DNA of 64,000 nt from Micromonospora olivasterospora (lineage in GTDB: Bacteria; Actinomycetota; Actinomycetes; Mycobacteriales; Micromonosporaceae), in assembly GCF_007830265.1 (NCBI RefSeq), contig NZ_VLKE01000001.1, forward strand, positions 4,402,001 to 4,466,000, given 5' to 3'. The notes beneath the pieces are model-generated. The model did no database searches and was not told the origin of the DNA. It worked only from the letters and a program-made list of their open reading frames with translations. Each line of letters opens with the position of its first letter. The first letter of the stretch is position 1. Made by a program: the position numbers and the translations under genes. Below are positions 9,571 to 18,248 of the stretch, in pieces.

Positions 9571-11315
9571 CGGACGGGCCGAGCCGCGACACCGCCCGGG
9601 CCGTCGCCGAGCCGTCGGTGTTCGTCGACACCTACCGCCGGGTGCTCAGCCCGCGGGCCCGTAGGGCCATCGCCAAGCGGCTCAGCCCGCACACCCGCCA
9701 CCAGGTTAAGCAGTGGGTGGCCCAGATGACGGGCGGCCAGCAGCCGTCGGCGCGGCTGGCCCGCCGCCAGCCGGAGCTGCTGGCGGGCGGCGACCGGGTT
9801 CTGGTGACGGTGGAGCGCAAGACCCGGATCGCCCTGGTCCGCCCGGACGTGTCGCCCTGGTCGGCGCGCGCGGGCAACCTGGCCGCGGTCACCGAGGCGC
9901 TCACCGAGGCGGGCGTGGAGCACTTCTGCGTACGCGGGCTGTCCGACCGCAACGCGGTGGTCGCCGTCGACGCGGGCGACCGGGAGCGGGTGCACGCGGC
10001 GCTCGCCGAGGCGTGCCGCCGGGCACCCGGGTACGTCGCCGAGGTCACGGGCGGCCAGGCCCGCTCGTCGGTGCCGGGCTTCGAGCCGCAGGCGTGGCGA
10101 CGGCTGCGCGACGCGAACGTGCTCCGGCTGACCTGGTACTGGACGGACCCCCGGCACCGGCTGGTGCTGGGCGTGCCGTACGGCTGCGAGGTGGAGTTCT
10201 GGAACCGGCAGGAGGACCGGCTGGTCGCCCCGCGCCGGAACCTGGTCGCCAACGAGCTGCCGGCGGCCGCCGAGGTGGTCGACGCGCCGGCCGATCTGTT
10301 CACCGCGCTGGGGCCGGCCACCCCGGCGGTGGCCGTCCGGACCCGGCCGGAGTTCGCGATCCGGCGCCCCGACGACGTGACGTTCCCGGTCGACGTCGTC
10401 TACACCTGGGTGGACGGCACGGACCCGGCGTGGCTGCGCCGGCGCGCCGAGGTCGCGGGGACGCCGTACCACGCCGAGTCGGCGAGCGCGGCACGGTTCC
10501 TCAGCCGGGACGAGCTCCGCTACTCGCTGCGGTCCCTGCACACCTACGCGCCCTGGGTGCGGACCGTGTACCTGGTCACCGACGACCAGGTGCCACCCTG
10601 GCTGGACCCTGCCGTTCCGGGGTTGCGGGTGGTCAGCCACCGGGAGATCTTCCGCGACCCGGCGGCGCTGCCGACGTTCAACTCGCACGCCATCGAGAGC
10701 CAACTGCACCACATCGACGGACTGTCGGAGCACTTCCTCTACTTCAACGACGACGTCTTCCTCGGCCGCGACGTCACTCCCCGGGACTTCTTCCTGGCCA
10801 ACGGCATCACCAGGTTCTTCCCGTCGCCGGCGCTGGTGCCGCCCGGCCCGCCCGCGGCCGACGACATCCCGGCATCGGCGGCCGGCAAGAACAACCGGGC
10901 GCTGATCGCCGAGCGGTTCGGCACGGTGCTGACGCAGAAGATGAAGCACATGCCGCACGCGTTGCGACGCAGCGTGCTGTACGAGATCGAGGAGACCTTC
11001 GCGGAGCGGCACCGAAGCACCGCCGGCAGCCAGTTCCGCAGCGTCACGGACGTCTCGGTCGCCTCGTCACTGCACCACTACTACGCGTTCCACACCGGCC
11101 GGGCGGTGCCGGGCGAGCTGGAGTACAGCATCGCCGAGCTGTCCCACCCGGACACGCCCGCGCGCCTGGCGCACCTGCTCGCCAAGCGGGACCGGCACGT
11201 GTTCTGCCTCAACGACGCGTTCTCCACGGAGGAGGACCTGGCGGCCCAGGTGGCGCTCCTCACCCCGTTCCTGGACACCTACTTCCCGGTGCCCAGCCGA
11301 TGGGAGAAGGGCTGA
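9567..11315 (+). CDS. Stealth family sugar-phosphate transferase 2
   Basis: Second Stealth protein (582 residues) of the same operon, starting inside the previous stop (ATGA). CR1 [13 protein letters not shown] is at about 275, CR2 [20 protein letters not shown] with YFNDDVFLG at about 371-403, CR3 [15 protein letters not shown] at about 437 and CR4 [12 protein letters not shown] at about 541. It keeps the N-terminal domain of Stealth 1 ([29 protein letters not shown]) but lacks the 14-residue C-terminal repeats. Two different Stealth enzymes in one operon suggest two distinct phosphodiester linkages or two donor sugars. Confidence 0.92.
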   Translation: MTDGPSRDTARAVAEPSVFVDTYRRVLSPRARRAIAKRLSPHTRHQVKQWVAQMTGGQQPSARLARRQPELLAGGDRVLVTVERKTRIALVRPDVSPWSARAGNLAAVTEALTEAGVEHFCVRGLSDRNAVVAVDAGDRERVHAALAEACRRAPGYVAEVTGGQARSSVPGFEPQAWRRLRDANVLRLTWYWTDPRHRLVLGVPYGCEVEFWNRQEDRLVAPRRNLVANELPAAAEVVDAPADLFTALGPATPAVAVRTRPEFAIRRPDDVTFPVDVVYTWVDGTDPAWLRRRAEVAGTPYHAESASAARFLSRDELRYSLRSLHTYAPWVRTVYLVTDDQVPPWLDPAVPGLRVVSHREIFRDPAALPTFNSHAIESQLHHIDGLSEHFLYFNDDVFLGRDVTPRDFFLANGITRFFPSPALVPPGPPAADDIPASAAGKNNRALIAERFGTVLTQKMKHMPHALRRSVLYEIEETFAERHRSTAGSQFRSVTDVSVASSLHHYYAFHTGRAVPGELEYSIAELSHPDTPARLAHLLAKRDRHVFCLNDAFSTEEDLAAQVALLTPFLDTYFPVPSRWEKG

Positions 11316-11379
11316 CTCCCGCGGACGCGGATCCGCCCCCCCGGGCACGGTAGGCCGGCAGCGGCCGTCCCCGCCCGGG

Positions 11380-12504
11380 TCAGCCCCGAACCGGGCGACC
11401 GCCTCCGATGCCGGCGCCGGCGTCCGCCGTCCGGACGCTCGTGGGCGGATCAGGCGTCGGTGGGTAGACGTGGTAGTGCGCGGTCAGGATCCGGTGGTCG
11501 GAGAGTGCGGTCTGGCTCACCGTGCAGTCGAGCGGTGTGACGCCGGGCCCGCTGAACAGGTAGTCGATCTTGACCGTGCCGAACGTCGGCCGCATCCTGC
11601 CCAGGTCACAGTCGACGCCCTGGTCGTACAGCGGCGCCAGGATCGGCCGACGGCTGCCGCTGACCGTCGTGGCGGGGGTGGTGTTGAGATCGCCGCCGAC
11701 GATGGTCCGGTAGCCCCGTTCGCGGCCGCGACGGGCTTCGGCGGCGAGTCGTGCAGCCTGCGCGGCCCGAACCCTCCCGTCCGGATCCTGCTGCGGGGTC
11801 GACAGGTGGGCGCCGCAGACCTGGAGCCGGGGGGCGCCCAACCGGACGCAGACCGCCAACCGCCGCTCCATCCACCTGCTGCCCACCGGCCTCGGCGACG
11901 GGAGCTCGACGAGCCACGACGCGTGGACGGCCGGCGCCCTGCCGGCGCCCGGCGCGGGAAGCGTCCGCACCGCTACCGCCTGGCCGTACCGGTCCCCGCC
12001 GGCTCCACAGGTGGCCGGGCGGGTCACCAGCGTGCCGTTCCTGACGGCAGCCGTCGAGGCTTGGCGGAAGTACACCTGCCAGCCGGCGCCGAGGCTGCTC
12101 CCCAGCGCGGGCAGCAGGCCCGCGCACATCTCCTGCAGCAGCAGCACGTCCGCCGAGGCGGTCCGTGCCGCCGCACCGATGGCGGCGGCGAGCTGCGGGT
12201 GCTGGTGGCCGGCGAGGCAGCGCAACTTGCCGTTGGCGCACACGTTCCAGGTGAGCACCGTCAGCGGAACCGGCGCGGGAGTCGGCGGGGTGGACGCCGC
12301 GGGTGGCGCCGGACCCGGCGAGGTGGACGCCGCGGGTGGCGCCGGACCCGGCGAGGTGGACTCGGCGGTCGCGGATCGGCCGATCGGGGGCCAGCCCGCG
12401 GCCGCCGTCGCACCGACGGCGGCGATGAGGCAACCGGCCAGGGCGAACGCCACCGGCAGAGGACTCCGGCTCCGCCTCGGCGGCGCGCCGCTCCGCTCCC
12501 TCAT
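11380..12504 (-). CDS. Secreted endonuclease/exonuclease/phosphatase (EEP) family protein
   Basis: 374 residues. An N-terminal membrane/signal segment (PVAFALAGCLIAAVGATAAAG, about 17-37) is followed by a Pro/Ala/Ser linker with a repeated STSPGPAPPAA unit, then an EEP-fold domain: VLTWNVC (about 85), LLLQEMC (catalytic Glu), GGDLNTTP, KIDYLFSG and SDHRILTAHY at the end. EEP proteins are metal-dependent phosphoesterases (DNases, sphingomyelinase-like and others); the substrate here is unknown. The AGC in the hydrophobic segment could be a lipobox-like site, but it is not a clear one. The start overlaps the stop of the upstream methyltransferase gene (ATGA). Confidence 0.83.
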   Translation of the reverse strand: MRERSGAPPRRSRSPLPVAFALAGCLIAAVGATAAAGWPPIGRSATAESTSPGPAPPAASTSPGPAPPAASTPPTPAPVPLTVLTWNVCANGKLRCLAGHQHPQLAAAIGAAARTASADVLLLQEMCAGLLPALGSSLGAGWQVYFRQASTAAVRNGTLVTRPATCGAGGDRYGQAVAVRTLPAPGAGRAPAVHASWLVELPSPRPVGSRWMERRLAVCVRLGAPRLQVCGAHLSTPQQDPDGRVRAAQAARLAAEARRGRERGYRTIVGGDLNTTPATTVSGSRRPILAPLYDQGVDCDLGRMRPTFGTVKIDYLFSGPGVTPLDCTVSQTALSDHRILTAHYHVYPPTPDPPTSVRTADAGAGIGGGRPVRG

Positions 12505-13367
12505 GTCGGCGTGCCGCCGACGGAGAAGATTCCCGGCGGCGGCGGGGTGGAGTCGGTGGCGTCGGCGTCGCGGACCACCCGCGCGCCCCCGGCGAAACGG
12601 TCGAGTTCCTCGCCGGCCAGCACCCGGCCGGGGAACCAGTCCCCGGCGGCCCGCCGGGTCAGCTCCGGCACCGGCGGCTCCGCCCGGCCCGCCACCAGCA
12701 CCAGGTTGCCGTAGCGCCGGCCGCGCAGCACGGCCGCGTCGGCCACCAGGCAGGCCCGGGGCAGCACCGTGCGGACCGTGGCCACCTGGGCACGGGCGTG
12801 CCGCAGCGGCGGGCCGTCGGCGACGTTCGCCAGGTACCAGCCGCCGGGGCGCAGCACGCGGGCCACCTCCGCGGCGTACTCCACGCTGGTCAGCTGGGCC
12901 GGGGTGCGGGCGCCGGCGAAGACGTCGGCGACCACCACGTCGTAGGCGGCGTCCCGGCCGGCGGTCAGGGCGGCCCTGGCGTCGCCGATCCGCACCCGCA
13001 GCCGGGGGTCGACGGGCCAGGGCAGCTCCCGCCGGACCAGGTCGACCAGGGCGGCGTCCACCTCCACCACCCGCTGGGTGGAGCCGCGCCGGGTGGCCTG
13101 CACGTACCGGGGCAGCGTCAGCGCCCCGCCGCCCAGGTGCAGCACCCGCAGCGGCGCGCCGGCCGCGGCGACGAGGTCGAGGGCGGCGGCCAGCCGCCGG
13201 ACGTACTCGAACTCCAGGTGGGTCGGGTCGGCGAGGTCCACGTGCGACTGCGGCGCGCCGTCGAGCAGCAGCGTCCACGAGCCCGGCCGGTCGGCGTCCG
13301 GGACCAGCTCCGCCTCGCCGGTGTCGACCCGTGCCACGATCCGGCCCGTGTCGCGTCGGCGGCCCAT
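12501..13367 (-). CDS. Spermidine-synthase-like SAM-dependent methyltransferase-fold protein
   Basis: 288 residues with a Rossmann fold like the catalytic half of polyamine synthases: motif I LRVLHLGGGALTLPRYV (about 85-101), RVVEVDAALVDLVRRE (acidic residue for the cofactor ribose), RIGDARAAL and YDVVVADVFAG (about 146), then LRPGGWYLANVADG. Actinobacterial proteins of this type are often called spermidine synthase, although real activity is seldom shown. The ATG at 13367 shares one base with the stop of the NurA gene, so it is translationally coupled to the repair operon, which is surprising for a polyamine enzyme. Confidence 0.83.
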   Translation of the reverse strand: MGRRRDTGRIVARVDTGEAELVPDADRPGSWTLLLDGAPQSHVDLADPTHLEFEYVRRLAAALDLVAAAGAPLRVLHLGGGALTLPRYVQATRRGSTQRVVEVDAALVDLVRRELPWPVDPRLRVRIGDARAALTAGRDAAYDVVVADVFAGARTPAQLTSVEYAAEVARVLRPGGWYLANVADGPPLRHARAQVATVRTVLPRACLVADAAVLRGRRYGNLVLVAGRAEPPVPELTRRAAGDWFPGRVLAGEELDRFAGGARVVRDADATDSTPPPPGIFSVGGTPT

Positions 13368-14356
13368 CAGCGGCGGTGCCCGCGGCCCGCCCGGGCCGCG
13401 GCGGTCAGCGCCCGGTGCAGCAGGCGGGCGTCGCCCAGCAGGGCCCGCAGGCGGCGCTCCAGGCCGGCGATCGGGATCAGGTTCTGCGGCGCGCGCGGGT
13501 CCTTGTACGGGGTGGACGCGAACCGGGGCAGGGTGACCAGCGACAGGTCGGCCAGCCCGATCGCCTCCGGCTCGCTCAGCTCCGCCGAGCACTCCACCCG
13601 CACGATGCCGGCCCACGGCGCGCCGCTCGCCACCGGCAGCCGCAGGTACCACGAGTATCCGCCCCAGGCCGTGCCGAGCCGGAACACCGGGCACCGCTGC
13701 CCGGCGCGCAGCCCGGTCACCACCGCGGTCAGCCTCGCGTCCAGGTACTGGCTGTGCTGCGTCTTGACGTAGCCGAGGGCGCGGGGAAGCTGGCGGCGGT
13801 TGCGCAGCGGGCCGTCGACCACCAGCAGGTCCCCGTCGATCCGGGCGGCCCCGGAGACCTCCACCTCCAGGGCGGTCAGCGGCCCCTGCACCGCCGCCTG
13901 GAGCTTGTTCAGCTCGCCGGTGCCGCCGACGCGGTGCACCGGGTAGCGGACCGTCCCGGCCCGCACGTCCCGCGCCGACGGGCTGGCCGTGAACAGGCCC
14001 CGCCCGACCTTCGCCCCGGCCAGCGCCGCCACGCCCCGCTCCAGGTCGCAGCGCACCACCCCGGCCGCGTACGAGGCGGCCACCCCCGGGTACGACCCGC
14101 CGTCCGCCTCGGCCGTCCAGACGCTGGCGTCGATCCGGCGCACCCCGTCGACGAGCAGCACCACGTCGGGTGCCCGCACCCCGCGCCGGACGTCGATCGC
14201 CCGCCAGTCCACCGCCGGCAGCTCGACGTTGGCGTCGACCTGCTGGCTGCTCGGCGCGGCCGGCCCCGCCGGGGCGGCCTCGAAGGACGCCCCGAACCCC
14301 GGGTCCCAGGCGTCGACGAACAGCTCCGGGCCCGCTACCTCCTCCGCCCCGCTCAC
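13367..14356 (-). CDS. nurA: NurA-domain nuclease
   Basis: 329 residues. NurA is a 5'-3' nuclease that works with the HerA translocase in DNA-end resection in archaea and some bacteria. Visible NurA-type features are VVLLVDGVRR (Asp70 in the first metal-site strand), LLVVDGPLR (Asp181) and the downstream LGYVKTQHSQYL with a conserved Lys (198). The call is supported strongly by context: SbcC, SbcD and a HerA-like ATPase lie directly upstream on the same strand, as in archaeal nurA-rad50-mre11-herA operons. The GTG start lies in the last GTGAGC of the repeat array separating it from sbcC. Similarity is at motif level, so a domain search would settle it. Confidence 0.78.
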   Translation of the reverse strand: MSGAEEVAGPELFVDAWDPGFGASFEAAPAGPAAPSSQQVDANVELPAVDWRAIDVRRGVRAPDVVLLVDGVRRIDASVWTAEADGGSYPGVAASYAAGVVRCDLERGVAALAGAKVGRGLFTASPSARDVRAGTVRYPVHRVGGTGELNKLQAAVQGPLTALEVEVSGAARIDGDLLVVDGPLRNRRQLPRALGYVKTQHSQYLDARLTAVVTGLRAGQRCPVFRLGTAWGGYSWYLRLPVASGAPWAGIVRVECSAELSEPEAIGLADLSLVTLPRFASTPYKDPRAPQNLIPIAGLERRLRALLGDARLLHRALTAAARAGRGHRR

Positions 14357-14616
14357 GGGACCCGCCTTTCGTTCGCGACCGCGGGACTTCCTCGCTTCGC
14401 TCGGGCGTTCCTCGCGCTCACAGGACCCGCCTTTCGTTCGCGACTGCGGGACTTCCTCGCTTCGCTCGGGCGTTCCTCGCGCTCACAGGACCCGCCTTTC
14501 GTTCGCGACTGCGGGACTTCCTCGCTTCGCTCGGGCGTTCCTCGCGCTCACAGGACCCGCCTTTCGTTCGCGACTGCGGGACTTCCTCGCTTCGCTCGGG
14601 CGTTCCTCGCGCTCAC
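14351..14616 (-). repeat. MIRU-like array, 4 x 65 bp, between sbcC stop and nurA start
   Basis: Four 65-bp units read on the minus strand, each starting GTGAGCGCGAGGA and containing the core CGCGAACGAAAGG, followed by a closing GTGAGC. The sbcC TGA is in the first GTGAGC and the nurA GTG is in the last. Each unit is an open frame of 22 codons whose stop overlaps the next unit's start as GTGA. The first three units are near identical; the one next to nurA has two substitutions. A related 56-bp array is at 51621-51794. Confidence 0.93.
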
Positions 14617-17086
14617 AAGCCCGTCCGTTCCACGCGGGCCGTACGCGCGTTCTTGCGCACCTCGAACCGCACGGGGATGCGCTCGGCCAGGGCCGGCACG
14701 TGGGTGACCACGCCGACCATCCGGTCGCCCCGGGCGGCGAGGCTCTCCAGCGTGGCGGCCACCGTGTCCAGGGTGGCCGCGTCGAGCGTGCCGAAGCCCT
14801 CGTCCAGGACGATCGACTCCAGGCTCGCCGCCGTGGTCGACATGCCGGCGAGCTGCTCCGACAGCGCCAGCGCCAGCGCGAGCGACGCCTGGAACGTCTC
14901 CCCGCCCGACAGGGTGCGCACCCCGCGCCGCAGGCCCGCGTCGTGGTGGTCGACGACGAAGAACTCGCCCTTGTCGTGCACCAGGTCGTACTGGCCGCCG
15001 GAGAGCTCCCGCAGGATCCGGGACGCGCCGTCGACGAGCAGGTCCAGCGCCTCGGCCAGCAGCCAGCGCTCGAAGTTGTTGGCCCGCAGGTGCCCCGCGA
15101 GGGTCCGGGCCACCCGCGCGTCCCGTTCGTGCCCGGCCCGCTGCTCGCGCAGCTCCGCCGCCTGCTCGCGGCGCTCCAGCAGCCGGCGGTGGGCCGCCTC
15201 CGCCCGCTCCACCGCGACCGCGGCCGCGCGCACCGGCTCGTCGTCGACCGGCAGCCCGGCGCTGGCGAAGATCCCGGCGATCCGCTTGTCCACGCCCGCC
15301 GCGGCCGTCTCCGCCTCGGCGACCGTTGCGGCGAGCCCCGCCCGCTCCGCGCGCCGCCGCTGCGCCTCCCCGCCGGCCCAGCCGGTCAGCGCGGACCACG
15401 CGGCGGCGACATCCTCCCGGTCGGCGGCCGGCGGACCGAACCGCGCCAGCCCGTCCCGGATGGCGTCGAAGTCCCGCCACGCGGCCCGCAGCCGCTCCTC
15501 GGCCGCGTCCAGCGCCCCCGGGCCCGCCGGGCCGCGTCCCGGCCCGCCCGGACGGCGCCGGCCGCCTCCTCCAACTCCCGCCGCAGCCGGGCGTGCTCGG
15601 CCAGGTCGTGCCGCAGCGCCTCCGGGGCGGCGGCCCCGGCGAGCTGCCCGTCCAGCTCGGCCAGCCGCGCCGCGAGCTGGTCGTGCTCGGCGCGCGCGTG
15701 CAGCAGCACCCGCTCCAGGTCGCGCGCCGCCGCGTCGCGCTCCTGCACCACGCGCTTGGCCGCGTCGCTGGCCGTCCGGGCCGCCTTCCCGGCGGCGACG
15801 GCCTCCGTCACCGCCGAGCCGGCCGGCACCGGCGGCACCCGCGGCACCACCTGCTCGCACACCGGGCAGGCCGCGCCGTCGACCAGGTGCGCCCGCAGCG
15901 CCACCGCCTGGTCGGTGGCCTTCGCCTCCTCGTGCGCGCGGAACGCGGCCTCCAGTGCGGCATCGGCCCGCTCCGCCGCCGACCGGGCCTCGGCCAGCGC
16001 GGCCACCGCCGCGCCGTGCTCGCCCTCCGCCGCGCCCAGCGCCGCACGCACCGACTCGGCCTCGCCGGCCAGCCGATCCCGGTCCGCGTACGCCTTCAGC
16101 AGCAGCCGCAGCACGCTCTCGTCGCCCGCGCCCGCCAGCTCGCCGCGCAGCTTCTCCTCGCGCTCCTCGGCCAGCGCCACCGCCGTGGCCGCCGCGTCCG
16201 CGCCGGCCCGCGCGGCCGCCACGGCCCGGGCCACCTCCGCCACCCCGTCCGGCGGGCGCACGCCGCCCAGCACGGCCAGCTCGGCGTCCAGCGCCGTCAG
16301 CGCCGCGCGCGCGTCCCGCGCCGCCGCCCGCGCCAGCTCCCGCTCCGGTACGGCCGCCGCGACCGCCTCCGCCAGCTCGCGCGCCCGGGCCACCCCCGTC
16401 TCCGCGTCGGCCAGCGCCGCGTCGTCGACATCGGCGAGCCCGCCGAGCATCCGGTCGACCGCCTCCAGCCTCGCCTCGGCCTGCCCGGCCCGCTCGGTGG
16501 CGCGCTTCTGCACCTCCTCGTAGACACCGAGGCCGAGCAGGTTCACCAGGATCTGCTGCCGGGTCGCCGGCTTGGCGTGCAGGAAGTCCGCGAACTGCCC
16601 CTGCGGCAGCACCACGCAGCTGGTGAACTGCTCGTACGGCAGCCCCACCGCCTCCAGGACGGCGCGCTCCATCTCGGCCGGGGTGCCGGCGACCACCTCG
16701 CCGAGGTCCTCCGGGCTCAGCCCGGTGTCCAGCTTCGTCACGTCGAACCCGGCCGGCATGAGCTGCAGCCCGGCGTTCGCCGTCTTCACGTTGCCCCGGC
16801 TGTCGCGGCGCACCACCCGCGTCGCCACGTACCGGGCGCCGGCCGACTCGAAGACCAGCCGGACGCGCGCCTCGCCGGCGGACGGGGCCAGCGCGTTGGA
16901 CAGCCCCCGCGCGCCGCCCCAGCGGGGCACCGTGCCGTAGAGGGCGAAGCAGATCGCGTCCAGGACCGTGGACTTGCCGGAGCCCGTCGGGCCGACCAGC
17001 GCGAAGAAGTCCGCGTCGGTGAAGTCGACGGTGGTCTCGTCGCGGAAGACGGTGAACCCCGCCATGTCGAGCCGCATCGGGCGCAT
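14613..17086 (-). CDS. sbcC: SbcC/Rad50-type exonuclease ATPase subunit (one apparent frameshift)
   Basis: ATPase subunit of the SbcCD (Mre11-Rad50) complex, which opens DNA hairpins and blocked ends. Walker A GPTGSGKST is at about residue 31, a long Ala/Glu/Arg coiled coil follows, the zinc hook CPVC is near residue 400, and the signature LSGGE and Walker B SIVLDEGFG are close to the C-terminus. The reading frame breaks in a C5 run at 15515-15519 (G5 on the coding strand); adding one G restores an 824-residue protein. I treat this as a probable sequencing deletion. The ATG shares one base with the sbcD stop; a second ATG nine bases on is possible. Confidence 0.9.
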
Positions 17087-18231
17087 CAGCCGTCGACCTC
17101 CTCGAGCAGCTCGTCGAACAGCTCCCGGACGCCGTCGTCGGCGTGCCCCCGGCTGTCCAGGTAGTCGGCGAACAGCTCACGCGGCGACCGGCCGGCCCGC
17201 TGCGCCCGTGCCCCGCCGCCCGGGGCCGGCACCAGCTCCGGATCGATCCGGATCTCCAGGGCCCGGGGGAGCAGCTCCTGCACCTCCTCGCGCAGCCCGG
17301 CCCGGGGCTGCTCGCGGACGTACACCCGCAGCCAGCCGTCGGGCGGGGCGAGCTCGGCGAGCTGGGCCAGGGTGCCCCGCACCGTGCGCAGCGGCACCGC
17401 CGCCGGCACCGGCACCTCGCGGACGCGGGCCGCGGTCGTCGCGGTCACCTCCACCACGGTCACCGACGGGACGTTCTCCTGCTCGCCGAAGTCCACCGCG
17501 AGCGGGCTGCCGCTGTACCGGATCGGGCAGGGGCCGTTCACCCGCTGCGAGCGGTGCAGGTGGCCGAGCGCCACGTAGTGGGCGGTGCCGGGGAACACGG
17601 TCGCCGGGACGGCGTACCCGAGGACGGTGTGCGCGTCCCGCTCGCCGCCGCCGGTCGCCGCGCCCACCACGGTGAGGTGGGCGGTGACCAGGTGCACCCG
17701 GTCCGGCTCGGTGAAGCCCTCGGTGAGCCGGCCGAGCAGTCGGCCCAGGTGGTCGGCGTACGTCTGGTTGGCCTCGGCGGCGGTCAGCTCGTACATCTCC
17801 ACCGCGCGGACGGCGTACCGCTGGGACAGGAACGGCAGGGCCGCCAGCCGCCACCGCTCGCCGCCCGCGGTCGTCCCGTCGACGACGTGCTCGTCGGGGT
17901 TGTCGCGTACGCCGCCGCGCAGCGTGATCCCGGCGGCCTCGGCCCACGGCCGCAGCGCGTCGAGCGCCTGACCGTTGTCGTGGTTGCCGCCGATCGCCAC
18001 CACGTCGGCGCCGGTGCGGCGCAGTGCCGTCAGCGCCCGGGTGACCAGCCGGGTCGCCTCGGGGGTGGGCGCGGCCGTGTCGTACAGGTCCCCGGCGACG
18101 ATCACCAGGTCGGGCCGCTCGGCACGGGCGACGTCGATCACCCCGGCGAGGACCTGCTTGTGCTCGTCGGCCCGGGACTGCCCCTTGAGTACCTTGCCGA
18201 CGTGCCAGTCCGAGGTGTGCAGGATCTTCAC
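17086..18231 (-). CDS. sbcD: Exonuclease SbcD (Mre11 nuclease subunit)
   Basis: 381-residue calcineurin-fold nuclease, partner of SbcC. All metal-site motifs are present: HTSDWHVGK (5-13), VAGDLYD (about 46), GGNHDNG (about 82), TAHL (about 184) and GHLHRSQ (about 222). It starts MKILHTSDWH with no room for an extension: the HerA-like gene ends 17 bp upstream. Its stop overlaps the sbcC start, giving a coupled operon. Confidence 0.95.
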   Translation of the reverse strand: MKILHTSDWHVGKVLKGQSRADEHKQVLAGVIDVARAERPDLVIVAGDLYDTAAPTPEATRLVTRALTALRRTGADVVAIGGNHDNGQALDALRPWAEAAGITLRGGVRDNPDEHVVDGTTAGGERWRLAALPFLSQRYAVRAVEMYELTAAEANQTYADHLGRLLGRLTEGFTEPDRVHLVTAHLTVVGAATGGGERDAHTVLGYAVPATVFPGTAHYVALGHLHRSQRVNGPCPIRYSGSPLAVDFGEQENVPSVTVVEVTATTAARVREVPVPAAVPLRTVRGTLAQLAELAPPDGWLRVYVREQPRAGLREEVQELLPRALEIRIDPELVPAPGGGARAQRAGRSPRELFADYLDSRGHADDGVRELFDELLEEVDG

Positions 18232-18248
18232 GCCTCATACACCCCCTC

